Assembly (NCBI RefSeq): GCF_010093595.1
Contig: NW_022985445.1
Coordinates: forward strand, 837,106 to 901,105
Source: Mytilinidion resinicola
Taxonomy: Eukaryota; Ascomycota; Dothideomycetes; Mytilinidiales; Mytilinidiaceae
Direction: 5' to 3'
Length of the DNA stretch: 64,000 bases
The position numbers and the translations under genes are program-made. Below the pieces are notes generated by a model. It was not told the DNA's origin and did no database searches. It saw only the letters and a list, made by a program, of their open reading frames with translations. Position 1 is the first letter of the stretch. Every line of letters starts with the position of its first letter. Below, one piece after another: positions 45,052-56,772 of the stretch.

Positions 45052-47326
45052 CTACACCGCAAACCCTCCCGAGTTCTTCTGTCTCGGCTCCCCAGCAGCC
45101 TCAAACGTCCCATTCGACAGTACCCTTAGAGCTTGCGCAGTACTCTGCCCCGGGCCTACCCACGACACATTATGCCCCCTCTCTTTCATAAACTCCACCG
45201 TACTATTATCATAAGCATACTCGAATGAAACAGTATACGGCACTAGCTGGTCATGCAATCTCGGTTCTGCCAGTGCTTCTGGCGTCGTCAACCCAGAGTC
45301 CAACACATGCCAGAGATTCTGGATCGTCGCTGTAATGATACGCGAGCCACCGGCTGCGCCTAGCGCGAGGTACAGCTTCCCGTTGGACAGGTGCTCGACG
45401 ATGGTAGGTGTGATGGAAGAGAGGGGCCGCTTGCCCGGTTTCACGAAGTTGATGGGCGAGGGCAAAAAGCCGAAGGCATTGCTGATGCCGGGAATGGAGA
45501 AGTCATTCATTTCGTTGTTCTTCGCGGTCAGTTTGAGGACGGTTTTCTTGATTAGTTGCAGGGACAGGGGCCCCTAGCCGGGCGACTTACCATTATGACG
45601 CCAGTCTCTGGGACCATGACATGGCTTCCAAAGAGAAGGTTCACGGTGGTGGTCAGCGAACAAGCCATCCCGGTGTGATCGGCTGTCACTATGTGCGAGG
45701 TTCCGGGTGTTTCGAGGCTCTCGAGGCCATCGGGGTCGTACCATGATACGTTGTGGGTGGTGGAGTCTGAGATTTTGGCACGGATGCTGGCGGCAGTTGC
45801 GTCGCTAAGCATATCGTCTTCGTAGGCTTGAAGGCCCTCGGTAAAATAGGGGTCGCCGAGGAGGGCACGCTGTGGGCATTAGACATTGAATGGTCAGCTT
45901 CTTACTTCTTAAATGAAGACTAGATTCGGATGGAGAAAGAGACAGTAGGGTTTAGCGTACTTCACCATATCCCCACCGGATCGCCTCATCTAGTCGATGC
46001 GTACTCAGATTCACAGTCTCCGGCGTGCCAAAGTCCCCGAACCCCTCCACTATCTTCATCACGCTGAGCGCGACGCCACCAGAGCTCGGTGCGCTCGTGC
46101 TCGTCAGTTTGTATCCTCGATACGTGATCTGCGCCGGCTTCCGGATTGCAACGGTGTATTTCTTTAGATCTTCTAGTGTCATCGTCCCATTTGCCTTTGT
46201 TAGCGCTGCTATTGTCTCTTTGGCCATTTTGCCCGTATAAAATACGTCTGGCCCATGCACTGCAATCTTCTCCAACGTGTCTGCGTATCTCTTGCGCGTG
46301 ATAGTCTCGTTTAGGGTGAGCAGCGTACCATTGGGGGCGAAGTCTATAGCCCAGGTCGGGTCGTTGACAAGGAAGTTGTCGATCCCGGCGATGGCGGAGG
46401 CCATGTAGCGGACGAGATCTTCGGTGACAGGGAAGCCGTATCGCGCTACTTTGATGGCAGGCTCCATGACTTCGTGCCAAGGTAGCTTGCCGTAATTTGT
46501 GTGGAGATGATGAAGGCCGCGAAGTTCACCGGGGACGCCGCTAGATGGAGGTTAGAAGGAGCGAATGGGACTGCATGAAGTATGGAGATGGAGAAAAGAA
46601 GAGCCATGACGGAGATCTTAGAACGATAACGAAGAAGCCTGCAAAAAGAAATTGACGTTGAACAAGCAAAGATGCAGTGTTAGGACACCCTTCTTTTGTA
46701 ATTCTTTCCTCATTATTAAGGGGGCCTCGTTACGGCTTATAAGACTTGAATGGAAAGGAGCGACTTTGAAAGCAACATTCGAGCTGGCTGTAATGCCTGA
46801 CGACTAACAAGAAAATGGATTTGAAAGACGAACAAGATAATATCGGTAGACTTCAAGTAATGCCTCGAAGCCCACAATAGCAAGGCGCTGTAGAGAAACA
46901 TAAACTTTGTAAAAAGGAGATTTTGTAATCAAAAGAAACATTCGCAAAAGCTTACCTTGCTAGCCCCCCATAGATACTCGCATTCACGTTATCCTTATAC
47001 ATATCCTCAAAGCCAGCCGCTGGTGCAGTCTCCCGAAAATCAATGAACTCATAACTCCCATTACTACCCCGCACCAGCATGAATCCTCCACCTCCAATGC
47101 CGGAGTGGTACATTCCAATGACGCCAATGCAAAAGGTCGTCCCCACGAGAGCGTCAGCCGCGTTGCCGCCGCATTTGAGCAGTTCCGTGCCGATGTTGCT
47201 GCAGATGCTGCTTTCGGAGGCTACAGCGCCCAGGTGGCCAGGTTGGTGATGTGGAGGGTGGAGGGGAGAGCCTAGGGCGGGTTGCAGGCTGAGAAGAGAG
47301 GCGAGGTAGCGACTTAGAGGGGCCAT
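45052..47326 (-). CDS. gamma-glutamyltransferase
   Basis: Glutathione gamma-glutamyltransferase: an Ntn hydrolase that self-cleaves and removes or transfers the gamma-glutamyl group of glutathione. Four exons, 47326-46956, 46540-45961, 45869-45591 and 45519-45052, 565 aa. Residues 1-19 look like a signal peptide (MAPLSRYLASLLSLQPALG). The large-subunit part has GAVASESSICSNIGTELLKCGGNAADALVGTTF and GGGGFMLVRG. The small subunit begins at the conserved GTSH, giving Thr374 as nucleophile, followed by GMACSLTTTVNLLFGS. The C-terminus keeps KRPLSSITPTIV and LGAAGGSRIITATIQNL with the substrate-binding Gly-Gly-Ser. N-glycosylation sequons fit a secreted or vacuolar enzyme. Intron 1 (46541-46955) is 415 bp, exceptional for this genome. 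Confidence 0.95.
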
Positions 47327-48104
47327 GATTGCGTATAGGGCTTTTGATCGTCCCTAATACGGCTAATTCCTTCTTTGAAAAGAGAGAAAGTAGAGGACCA
47401 CTCAGATATGCAGACTACTGTATCTCGTGGATTGATTAGGTAAGGGGAATTTGGGAGCGGCCGGCAGACGTGATATAGAAGTGACCAATAAGCCAACGAA
47501 TGAGGCTCCAGAGTGAATGCAACAACAAAGTCCGGATGGGAGGGTCCAAGGTAAATAAGAAGAACCGTGGAACCCGTCATTCGTCCAGGCACGGCTCAAC
47601 GTCCGCGCCAGTCATTTTGTAATGACGGCGATCCCTCAGGATCGGGGTCCACAGCTCAACCGTGGAACTCGTTGTCCCCCGCCGCTCCCCACTCTAGAGC
47701 TAATCGAGCATCGCTCATCTCACGAATCTTGGCAGATGCCGCCAGTTGCCTATTATAGCAGTCATAGTGGTTGTCTCTTAAAAGGGAATTAAATCCTGCA
47801 GATTAGTGATGGCTTGGCTCCTATCCGTTTAGAAACAAATGCCATGGATTCACAGCGCATCTGCCCATGTTGGATGCAATTGAGCCGACCCTTCTAAAGA
47901 CAATTGTGAACAGATCGACATACGACGCTGGACCCAGCAGTCCAAATGTTAATTGTAAATCACGTTTGGAAGGGTTTACAACGTCTGCTAGTGTTAGAAA
48001 ATTGGGATAACTCGGCATCTTCGCCGGAACACCGAGACTCTACTTTTCGATACCCCAGTCATACTACACACAACCTAAAGGTCTTTATACATAGCTCGAC
48101 CGTA
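47327..48104. other. intergenic, no supported gene
   Basis: Upstream of the gamma-glutamyltransferase and downstream of ATP11. No ORF with protein character. Confidence 0.4.
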
Positions 48105-49121
48105 CTATACAATCTTCTCCGCCTCTTCTATTAAGGCCTCGACCCTGAAATTGCCATCTCCACTGCTGAACTGCTCCAACAGCTTCTTCCGCTCCGTACT
48201 TTCCTTAGCCTGCATACCGTAGAACTTCTGCAAGCACATGAGAAGCCATTTGGCCTCGTCTACACTGACACCACGATCTGGCAGCACGCTTCCGTGTCCC
48301 AGGATCAGACCTTTTGGGTCAGCGAGCTCCTGATGGAACGACACTGTTGTGTGTGGTGTGCTATATTCGCCTCGCAGCTTGTACTCTGCCAAATGCGTGA
48401 AAAGCAGGGTTGTAGTATGTGGTGCCGGTTGCGCCCACTGAAGAAAGTGTATTTCGGCACCCTGTCCTTCCCGGGGTAGCGGGAGAATGAATTGTGGATG
48501 CTTGTCTGCGGTTTGCGCAATGATGCGCCATGTGTCGTGTGGTAAATTGAAGCTTAGAGAGTCAGGGTTTGAAGCATGCCGTAGGCGCCAGATGGTTTCT
48601 ATCTCTTTTGGTGGTAGCTCGAGAGTTTTTGGGACGTCGATGAAGGAGGAGAGGGTTTTGAGGCCTGGAGGTGGAGAAGATGGGGTTGAAGACTGCGTTT
48701 TGGGCCCCGGGGGAGGGGGGGGAGGGGGAGGAGAGGGAAACGGCGAGCCTGTGCTCGTCGAAGAGGTATCGAGCTCGAGAGGCGCAGTGGCACCGGGTAC
48801 TGCGGCTTGCTTTCGTAGATCCTCGATTTTGTCTTTGTATGCTTGCTTGAGTTCAGAGATATCCCTCAGACCTTCTCTATCGCCTAATGGTCAGAGTCTG
48901 TATGTGTGCTTTTGATGCAGTCCGGGTGCCGGCTCCATTTGAGCTTACTCTTTCGCTTTGCGGTCAAGCTTCTCGTGGTACTTCGCTATGACACGTTCCT
49001 GTGCGCCGTGGGTAGCCAGAAAGCGCACATCGTGGACCTGCGCCCATCGCCGCTGGCAGATACGGGGGTTCAAAAGAGGCCGGAACACATGTCGGATGGC
49101 AGGTTGTCGAATGCTCGCCAT
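48105..49121 (-). CDS. ATP11: mitochondrial F1-ATPase assembly factor Atp11
   Basis: Chaperone that binds unassembled F1 beta subunits in the mitochondrial matrix. Two exons, 49121-48949 and 48876-48105, 314 aa. The N-terminus is a mitochondrial presequence rich in Arg (MASIRQPAIRHVFRPLLNPRICQRRW). After a helical segment (YHEKLDRKAKEEGLRDISELKQAYKDKIEDLRKQA) and a Pro-rich linker, the ATP11 domain follows: KTLSSFIDVPKTLELPPKEIETIWRLRHA, HFLQWAQPAPHTTTLLFTHLAEYKLRGE and LILGHGSVLPDRGVSVDEAKWLLMCLQKFYG. The linker is encoded by a strongly purine-strand-biased tract at 48704-48737. Minor frames of this region also carry spurious ORFs. Confidence 0.9.
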
Positions 49122-49595
49122 GGCGATGGGATTGAGACTTCGGAGGTGCCTTCGTTCGCCGCGACATTCGCGAAATCGAGGACGTCACGTGGCGATGAGA
49201 TCGGAAGATCCAGCTAAGCCCGATATGGAGCACCAAGCTGTTGACCGTTTGCCATAGTACAAAACCTTCCAGACCAGCTAATATTTAGCTTCAGCCGGAT
49301 GCATGTTCAAAGGCCGCCCTTGAGTCCAGTCCCTGTAGAGCTCCGTACTAACAGCAGGCGATGACAACGTGAACCGTTTGGACTACTAGTGAGTAAACAT
49401 CGCGGAGAACGAAGTTGCGCGCTTTGTATCTAGTGGTTCGCTATCAAGTCACTGTGTGATGGAGGCGAGAACATAGCGGATACGCCATTCAGTAGGTACA
49501 TACATATGATTCACATCAACTGACTAGCTTCAAAGCGGTTTTTCTTCGTCTTGTGAATGATGAATCTATTACAGTCCTAGCTACGTCTGGAATAG
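49122..49595. other. intergenic, ATP11 promoter side
   Basis: No supported gene. AT-rich towards 49500. Confidence 0.4.
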
Positions 49596-49962
49596 TCATA
49601 TTTGCAGCCTTCCCTTATCTCCAGTGAATCTGAACTTGAGCCCTTGGGCTCTGGGGGCTGAGTTAGTCTTTTTCCATTGTTTCAGTGACTGCCATGAAGC
49701 TTACAACCACCCTTCAATGCCAATGGTCAGTATTCTACTCCTGCCGAACGGTGTCTTGTTCACATGAGATATGCTTGCTATCCCAATGTCCTTTGTAGTA
49801 CAACTCTTCCGCACTGGGTGCATATGTCCTCCAAGAGTGGTCGTGAGCTACGGAAGCGATTGAGGTGTCTGGAAAGACAATCTCGCGCACTTGCCCGTTC
49901 TGGAGGATGGTCCCGGAGATGGTCGCAGCGAAGCAGAATGCAATCATTGATAAGAGCCTCAT
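49596..49962 (-). pseudogene. relic of a secreted CE2/GDSL-type esterase (N-terminal fragment)
   Basis: Reading from 49962 on the minus strand, the ORF starts with a clear signal peptide (MRLLSMIAFCFAATISGTIL) and continues VAHDHSWRTYAPSAEELYYKGHWDSKHIS. The last segment matches the YKGRWDSKHVSWW-type motif at the N-terminus of fungal CE2-like GDSL esterases. A possible intron (49658-49763) would link it to AQGLKFRFTGDK, the next conserved block, encoded just below 49657, but the frame stops at 49596. No catalytic GDSL or His block follows within reach. It is most simply a truncated remnant; a short secreted protein is an alternative. Confidence 0.45.
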
Positions 49963-50982
49963 CTTGACGCAACTGATAGGAGGTGGGAGGAGATGAAAGT
50001 CCTCATCGCAAGCACAGTGAGCGACAGAAAGACTTCAAGGAAAGTGCTAGGAACGAGTTATCATATTGATCATGAGCTAGAGCAAATCGTTCTAGTCCAA
50101 CCCGGCTTCGCTGGATCAGACGCAATAAGATGTCACTAAATGTCAGGACCATGCTGCTAGATGACGATGCTCGAATATACGATATCTGAGGGGGACTTGT
50201 CTCCGCAGCACCAAGGGTTGCGACCCCGGCTTTAGCTCAAGCTCCCGCCTGTCTGTGAGGGTGTCGTTGGTGGAAGAAGTTGGGGATTGATGGACACGAC
50301 AGGCCTCTGCAGCGATCCACGAGCGTGCGGCATCTTGCTAGGTTGCTTCCTGCTGTCGTCCAATGAGGACACAGCAGCATCAGTGCAGCAGACATTGGCC
50401 ATATGCCTGCAGGGAGTTGAGGACGGCCGGCGGAGGGGCGACTCCGTTCCAAGAACAGGCGGCACTCTGAGGTCGCACGAGCTGAAAGAGCGAAGCATAT
50501 GACGAGCAGCATACAGGACAAGGGGACCCGCGTACGAGGTAGCCGACAGCAGCGGCGTCGTCCCCCTATTGCCGGCGCTGCGAGTGGTGAATGCACGGTG
50601 CCTGGCGGTCGCACCGAGTCGCAAGGCGATGCTGCAGGCGCGACAATACAGACGTAGGGCTGCAGAAGACGCTCTATGCGGGAACTGCAGCGCGTCGCGT
50701 CGCCGGAATGGGCGGCGTGTTGGCGATGTCGCGGTGGGTGATGCAAAAGAGGGAGACGCTCATGCTCGGCCGCTGCCCATGTCCCGAGCAGTCTTATTCC
50801 ATGTCCTCCAACCTCGCTCTGTGCTACTTACCACCCCTCTCTATCACCCTCGCGATCGTCCCCGCCGACAACCGCAGAGAGACACACGGCGCTCCCTCTG
50901 GCCTTCACTTGGCCGTCGCCATGAGCAGCGAGTCTCGGGACCGACAATGACATGGTGATGGCCGCAGCAGCCAGCACACTCC
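49963..50982. other. intergenic, no supported gene
   Basis: GC-rich sequence with overlapping ORFs on both strands (50232-50958), none with a recognisable domain. The last part is the leader of the next gene. Confidence 0.5.
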
Positions 50983-51518
50983 ATGGCCTCTCCCGCCAAC
51001 TCCATCCCAGACACCCAGCTGGGCCTCACCCAGGGCGAGATCCAGCTGCTCCGCCAGCACCAGGCGATTGCCCTCTCCCAGGCCGGCAACTCGTCCTCGC
51101 GCGCCGCCTCCAATGCCTCCAGCCATGGCCGCCTGCTGCTGGACCCAAGCAGCTTGCAGGCCCTAAGCTCGCACTTCGACCGCTTAATGTACTCCATCCA
51201 ACAGCGATATCAATCAGTGAGCGCTCAATTTCTTCGGCCCATTCGTGCGCGTCGTCTCGTACTGCCGCCGCAGGCCTTCAACCTCAACGCTGCTAATATT
51301 GGCTGCTCCAGCTGACCGCCCAAACACAAACCGCAACCCAGACCCAGTACGATCGCGCGGGCAATGCAATCCAGGCCGCCGACGCCGAAATCGCCCGTTT
51401 CCGGGAAATCCTGCGCCAAATCGACGAGCTCCAGGTTGAGTTCGATAAGGTGCGTCGCATCGGAGAGATTGTGAAGGCCTTCCGAGCACGCGTCGAGCAT
51501 CTCGAGCGCCGAATATAA
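50983..51518 (+). CDS. small coiled-coil protein, BLOC-1 subunit-like (Cnl1/BLOC1S2)
   Basis: Two exons, 50983-51216 and 51312-51518, 146 aa. After a Ser-rich N-terminus the chain is almost entirely helical: LLDPSSLQALSSHFDRLMYSIQQRYQSLTAQTQTATQTQYDRAGNAIQAADAEIARFREILRQIDELQVEFDKVRRIGEIVKAFRARVEHLE. Spacing of hydrophobic residues gives a continuous coiled coil. The final block resembles BLOC1S2 and yeast Cnl1, subunits of the endosomal BLOC-1 complex. Because coiled coils mislead, the family call is tentative, but the spliced reading frame itself is convincing. Confidence 0.7.
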
Positions 51519-54046
51519 TTGTAAACCATACCACCGCCTACGCGTGTTCCTTCCTCGCGCACTTCACGATTTTACGAAGAACTCCCACTGGTCCTCGCGG
51601 ACCCGAAACATTATTATTTACACATCTAAGAGAGACAGCCTCGCGGCACAAAATATTTGTTAGCGGATATTTGAGATTTTGGGCCTCGCGGCTTCTGGCG
51701 TTGTTCTCTGCGCTGGAATCTTTCTTTAGTTATTTAAGGGATACCCATGTTTTGCTTTTTCCTCAGTTTGCAACTCAACTCACTTTTCCCTGACTCTTTT
51801 TGCGTGTTTCATCTGTTCACTATTCACTTGTTGGGTATCCCGTGGAATTTCTCTATAACTTGGCAAACTGTCTTTGAATGCTGCCATATCAGCTAGTCGA
51901 GAACTTGGCGTGTTTTCTCTGAGTACTCGTACTTCTGCATAGCTTGCAGTGTCTGGATTGAGGTGTCCTTACTTCTCATTGATCTCATTGAATCATTTTA
52001 TTACTATCTCTGCAACCTTCCACCAATAATATGGCCAGGTCGAAATTTTGACCTACGACCAATTTCTCTCATCATCGTCACTACAGCAATCATCCACTTG
52101 TGTGCTGTGCTCCCTGATTTTCTACCCTCATTGAAAACACCAACCACACTACCATTAGCAGCTCTCCTTCCGACCACCCACTTCCAAGCTTCAAGTTACC
52201 GTCTCGCGAGCATTTTCTTGCAGCATAGGTCGCTCCGCACGCCCCCAACTGGGTCCAATGCCTCCACAGTTGCTCCAAATAGCCGCATGACCGCCTGGCC
52301 CAAGCCACTCTTCCTGCATGTTGAGATCAGCGTTCGTATTTAGTCGTCGTAGTTTCAAGCCCCATGCTGCATATGGCTAGTATGTGTGGCACAGCACGAG
52401 GCTAGAAAACCAGCACTGGCTCAATAAGATGGGCATCCCAGCTTTGTGAGCGACCGGGTGTTGGGTTCGAGATCTGGGCCTTGGTCAAAAATGCACGGCG
52501 CTCTGCATGTGCATGTCGGTGCTGCAGGGCAAGGTGAGCTGAGACTAACATCTGTATGTCAGTCGACGAGGGCGTTGCTGGTGACATGGACGTGCTCCGG
52601 TGGTCGTGAACTCTCATCACGAACTGTCAGGGAAAGCTTGCGTAGAACACTTACTTCCTGAGCATAGGGTCGATGATAGAGTTCATCTTGTCTGAATGGG
52701 TGATTAAACCACATTGCTCAATCTTCCATCCTTATATCATATACACAAGTCCCGCTTTAATACCACTCTCCTCGCACGACTGCTGCCACTCCTGTCAGTG
52801 CGACCATTGACTGAATGACTTCGCAGCAGACCTTATCTTTCCCAACGGCCGCGACGCAGTGTACATCCAGAGACGTATCTAAGTAGCTACCAACTCCTCT
52901 TTCAAACCGGCCCAAAAATCTCGCTAGATCGTCTTTGAGATCGCATGGATTTCACTTCGTTTATATAAGGTTCGCACATCCGAGAGCCGAACCGAGCGCC
53001 GAACGTCTTAGCTCAATATATCATGGGGAACCGGACGAAGCCGCCGGCTTGAACATGAATTCTATAAAGTCACTTCTTGGTGCACTCGCCACCCTTTCAG
53101 TCGTCTTTAAGCATTCACTTGCGGTCGAACATGTTTGAACACTTCAACGCTGCAACATTTTCATTTATCAAAGATCGGAGTCCCTCGTATACGTAACTTG
53201 CTTATTTTATGCAACTCGCCCCTTAGTACGAGGGCCTGCATCATGAATTCTGTAAGAGGGATTCAACCGATCCATCATCACATGCTTCCTATTTCTAATC
53301 CATGTAGAAAACCTTAATCTCTCCTCCTCCATATCGCGCTAAGATCTCGCTGAACTTGAGGCTCACGTGCTCCCTAATTCCCATTCACGTAGTATAAAGT
53401 CGACCAGTTCCCTCCTTTTTACAGCTTCCCTTCCTCGCCCCCCGTCATATGCTTACTATTTGTTCTATTCAAATTTAAGTGTACATGTGTTCAAATATAT
53501 ATTTTCAAGTGAAGTGTCGTCCGTTAAACCTCCTTCATTTCCATCCCGAAACCACCCACCCCCGTACGAATGTATAGTGTGCCCCGCTAATTAGACCTTG
53601 TCACGTTTGACAGCAATACTCTTATGACTATCAATGTTGAGTTCTTCGGCTGCAATGACTCCTTGCAGGTCTTATTCACATGGTTTCGAAGACTGGAGTA
53701 ATAGAGGTTCATGAGGGAAGAGGTAGCCTAACGACATCATTGCAACAATGTGTCTCTGTAGCTTTCTTTGGCTTTTGTTCTGGGATAGTCTGGCAGAGCA
53801 GATGGCCCGGAAAATGAAGCAGGCTTGATTTCTGGCACCTTCAGTCTTCACTATAGGCAGCTTGTCCGGTGATCCTGGCCGGGGGCATTGCTGGTGAGCA
53901 TCTTGGATCAAAGTAGTGGCCTTTTTAAGTATGCTTCAGGTGTCTGTAATTTGAGGGAGCCCGCAAGAGTCGTGATAGACGCAGCATTTGCCGTGTTCTC
54001 CACAATATCGGTACAAGCCAATGTTGGATCCCGTGATTAAGATGCA
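51519..54046. other. gene-poor region, no supported gene
   Basis: About 2.5 kb, AT-rich between 52.7 and 53.7 kb. A B-box-like GGGTTCGAGATC at about 52464 has no matching tRNA structure. A short ORF at 53055-53138 starts like a signal peptide (MNSIKSLLGALATLSVVF) but ends after 27 codons. Confidence 0.5.
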
Positions 54047-54650
54047 TCAAACGTCGGGGTCGCTCCTATCGTGGCCAGGCGTAGTTTTCACTCTGGTCTC
54101 GATGGCTGAGGGGCCATCGTTGACTTCGCCTTCGACAAAGACTAGATCCCCGGTCTCTCCAATAGATTCACGCACCGTTTCTTCAATGAGGACACCCATA
54201 GCAAGAAGTGCAGTTTCGTCCATAGATCTCCAGGCCTTGTCGCGATCGTTTCTGGGCATAGCCGCGCAGTACTGGGAGACGTACGCGTGGATTGATGCTA
54301 GCAGGTCAGAATCCGGCAGGACAAGCTGCGAAGGAAGATTCCTATGGGCAAAGTACTGATCGGTCTCTGCGAACCTGTCGGGGGCGTTTGAGACTTTGTA
54401 AAGAACCTCGTCTGGCCGCAAAGGCGCAAGAGCTTGCTTGGTGTCTCTATGCTTTCTATTCGCCATGCTTCCCATGACGCTCCTGTCGGTGACTCTCCCT
54501 GGGACTGCTGTTAGTGATGTGCCCAAAACTTTAATCAGTGAGAAACGCACCCGCTACTACATCGAAGAGCGTGGCCCGCCGTCTGATCGTCCTCGTCCTT
54601 GATTCACGTTGTCCATCCACTAGATCAGATACAGAGCGTTGTCGCTTCAT
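54047..54650 (-). CDS. Rrn10-like protein (putative UAF subunit)
   Basis: Two exons, 54650-54551 and 54498-54047, 183 aa. The basic N-terminus (MKRQRSVSDLVDGQRESRTRTIRRRATLFDVVAG) suggests nuclear import. The core RPDEVLYKVSNAPDRFAETD, then LPDSDLLASIHAYVSQYCA, and SMDETALLAMGVLIEETVRE resemble, in order and spacing, yeast Rrn10, a subunit of the upstream activating factor for RNA polymerase I. The resemblance is from recalled family features, not an alignment, so the name is tentative. The gene is divergent from the CSA/Rad28 gene with 283 bp between starts. Confidence 0.7.
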
Positions 54651-54933
54651 GGCTGTGGCGTTGCGGAACAGTTGCCGCACACATTGCTCAAATCCCCGGT
54701 TTATCGCTGTCCGGGGTGGCCTGGCGAGCCGATAGATTGATTCAGGTTCTTAGTTGGGGTGGTGAAAGACGTTCGGACATACAGGTGCGATTAAGGTTTA
54801 AGGATGTCGCTCAGACCTCACCGTGATCATGACTCTATAAATCCGATGCATCTGCCAAGCTTGCAAGCCACCACAGCTTGAGACTCACATCACGCCCGGC
54901 TTCTCCTAGGGGACTCCTCCAATGTGATTTCGC

Positions 54934-56438
54934 ATGAACGCCTACCTTCTCGTCCGCTCATTCGGCATCGATAGTCCGGTCGCATACGAACGCGCGCAAT
55001 GCACACGGCTGCTCCATGCGCTCCACCCAAGCAATGTCGTCTTCTATGCTCAAGCACCGCAAACCAGCGACGGCAACGAGGCGTATAGTTATGCTGCCGG
55101 CGAGTCGGAATATGCGCATGCCGCAGGCGTGAATGCTGTTACCATTGATAAATTCGAAGGCCGATAGTAAGGCATACTTGAGCGTTGAGGTGTTGACTTA
55201 CTGTCCTAACTCCTCGTCTAGTCTTCTCTCTGGAGGTGCAGACTCATCCATAGCCATCTGGGACCTCGAAAACAGTTTAGATGAGACTGATTCGGCTTAT
55301 GTGCCGATTGGGTCTGTGAACAGGTTACTCCCTCTATCCACCTAGTGCGATGCGTTGCTAATGTATTAGAACATCTAACGAGTATAAGTTCGGTATCACC
55401 CAGCTCTGCTTCTACCCGTTCGACTCGCTCGCCTTCCTCTCGTCCTCTTACGATCACACCGTTAAGATATACTCATCGGAGACTCTAAAGCCTTCTGCAT
55501 CCTTCGATCTCGACTCTGTCGTATACACAATTGCGCTCTCGCCGATCGCTTCGCATCTCCTAGTTGCATGCGCGACTCAGCATCCGGCTGTTCGCCTTGT
55601 CGACCTTCGCTCGGGGGCTAGCACCCACTCATTAGCCGGGCACACAGGAGCAGTTCTTTCGGTGGCCTGGAGTCCTGTTCATGAACATATCCTAGCGAGC
55701 GGCAGTGCAGATGGAACTGTACGTTTCTGGGACATCCGGCGTAGCGTTGGTGAAATAGGCGCTTTAGACATGGAGGACTCCGTCGGTATTCTGGGCCACG
55801 ACGGGTTCGGCGGTGGTGCGCGCCATAGAGACCATGGCAAAGCCCACAGCGCCATTGTCAATGGAATCACGTGGACAGAAGACGGTCAACATCTGGTCAC
55901 TACTGGACACGATGAGAGAATTCGGGTGTGGGATACATGGACAGGCGCAAACACGCTTGCGAGTTTTGGTCCCTTGATCAGGAACTCGCATCTTTCATCT
56001 GTGACACCATTGCTGGCCCCGAGCAACCTAGTCTCGTCTACAAAAGACGTCATGTTCTATCCCAACGAATCAGACATACTGATGTACGAGCTGTTTGAGG
56101 GCACTTTGATTAAGAAATTGAAGCGCCCGGCCCACCAGTCAAATAGTAGTAGCACAAACCCTGCCTTAGGACAGCGGAACTCTAGAAACAGAATCACGGG
56201 TTTAACATGGCGGCACAATCATATTGAGTTCTACTCCGCCCACTCTGACGGCTCGATTGGTACATGGAAGCCTAGAACTTCAGAAGACGCGCGTGCAGAT
56301 GAGGAAGAACAGGAAAACAAGGACAATGCAGATATCGAGGGCGAACAGAGCACGAAGCGCAAGGCCCTTGAAGATATCTATCAAAATCTCACGAAGAGGC
56401 AGGTCACGTTCGGTTCATCACATGAAAGCTATAGATGA
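54934..56438 (+). CDS. WD40 protein of the CSA/ERCC8/Rad28 family
   Basis: Substrate receptor of a CUL4-DDB1 ubiquitin ligase in transcription-coupled nucleotide excision repair (family knowledge). Three exons, 54934-55166, 55222-55323 and 55370-56438, 467 aa. At least five WD repeats are readable: YLLSGGADSSIAIWDLE, FLSSSYDHTVKIYSSE, GAVLSVAWSPVHEHILASGSADGTVRFWDIRRSVG, GITWTEDGQHLVTTGHDERIRVWDTWTG and FYSAHSDGSIGTWKPR. The FWDIRR and RVWDTWTG blocks are characteristic of CSA. The C-terminus is a charged disordered tail (DARADEEEQENKDNADIEGEQSTKRKALEDIYQNLTKRQ). Introns of 55 and 46 bp are canonical. Confidence 0.9.
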
Positions 56439-56772
56439 TGGATGAACGAGGGCTGAGCCGCCTACTCATACGTTATAGAAATATCCTCAGTTGAGGTTTC
56501 CCTACTCGATGGCTTCGTGTTATCAACGTAGTGCTCGATTTGGGTTGGGTCAACAGGGAGTCTAAGCACGTTGTCGCTGGATACTCAGGATGATATCGTC
56601 GGCTGCAATTGCATCTGCGTCAGTCCATCAGTAATACACCGACGTTGTGTCGACACGTTGCTGTGGTTTGCCGACTTTTGGGGGGAACCTTTCGTCGGCT
56701 CCGGCCCGTGATGAAGCCTAAACCAACGTTCCGTCAACAACGCTGTCCAACAACCCTCGAACTAAGTTCGCT
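56439..56772. other. intergenic between CSA-like gene and MND1
   Basis: A 334-bp 3' region and MND1 promoter; no other feature seen. Confidence 0.4.

Noticed and set aside
52464..52476. B-box-like GGGTTCGAGATC suggesting a tRNA gene
   Set aside because: No matching A box at tRNA distance, and no acceptor or anticodon stem could be formed.
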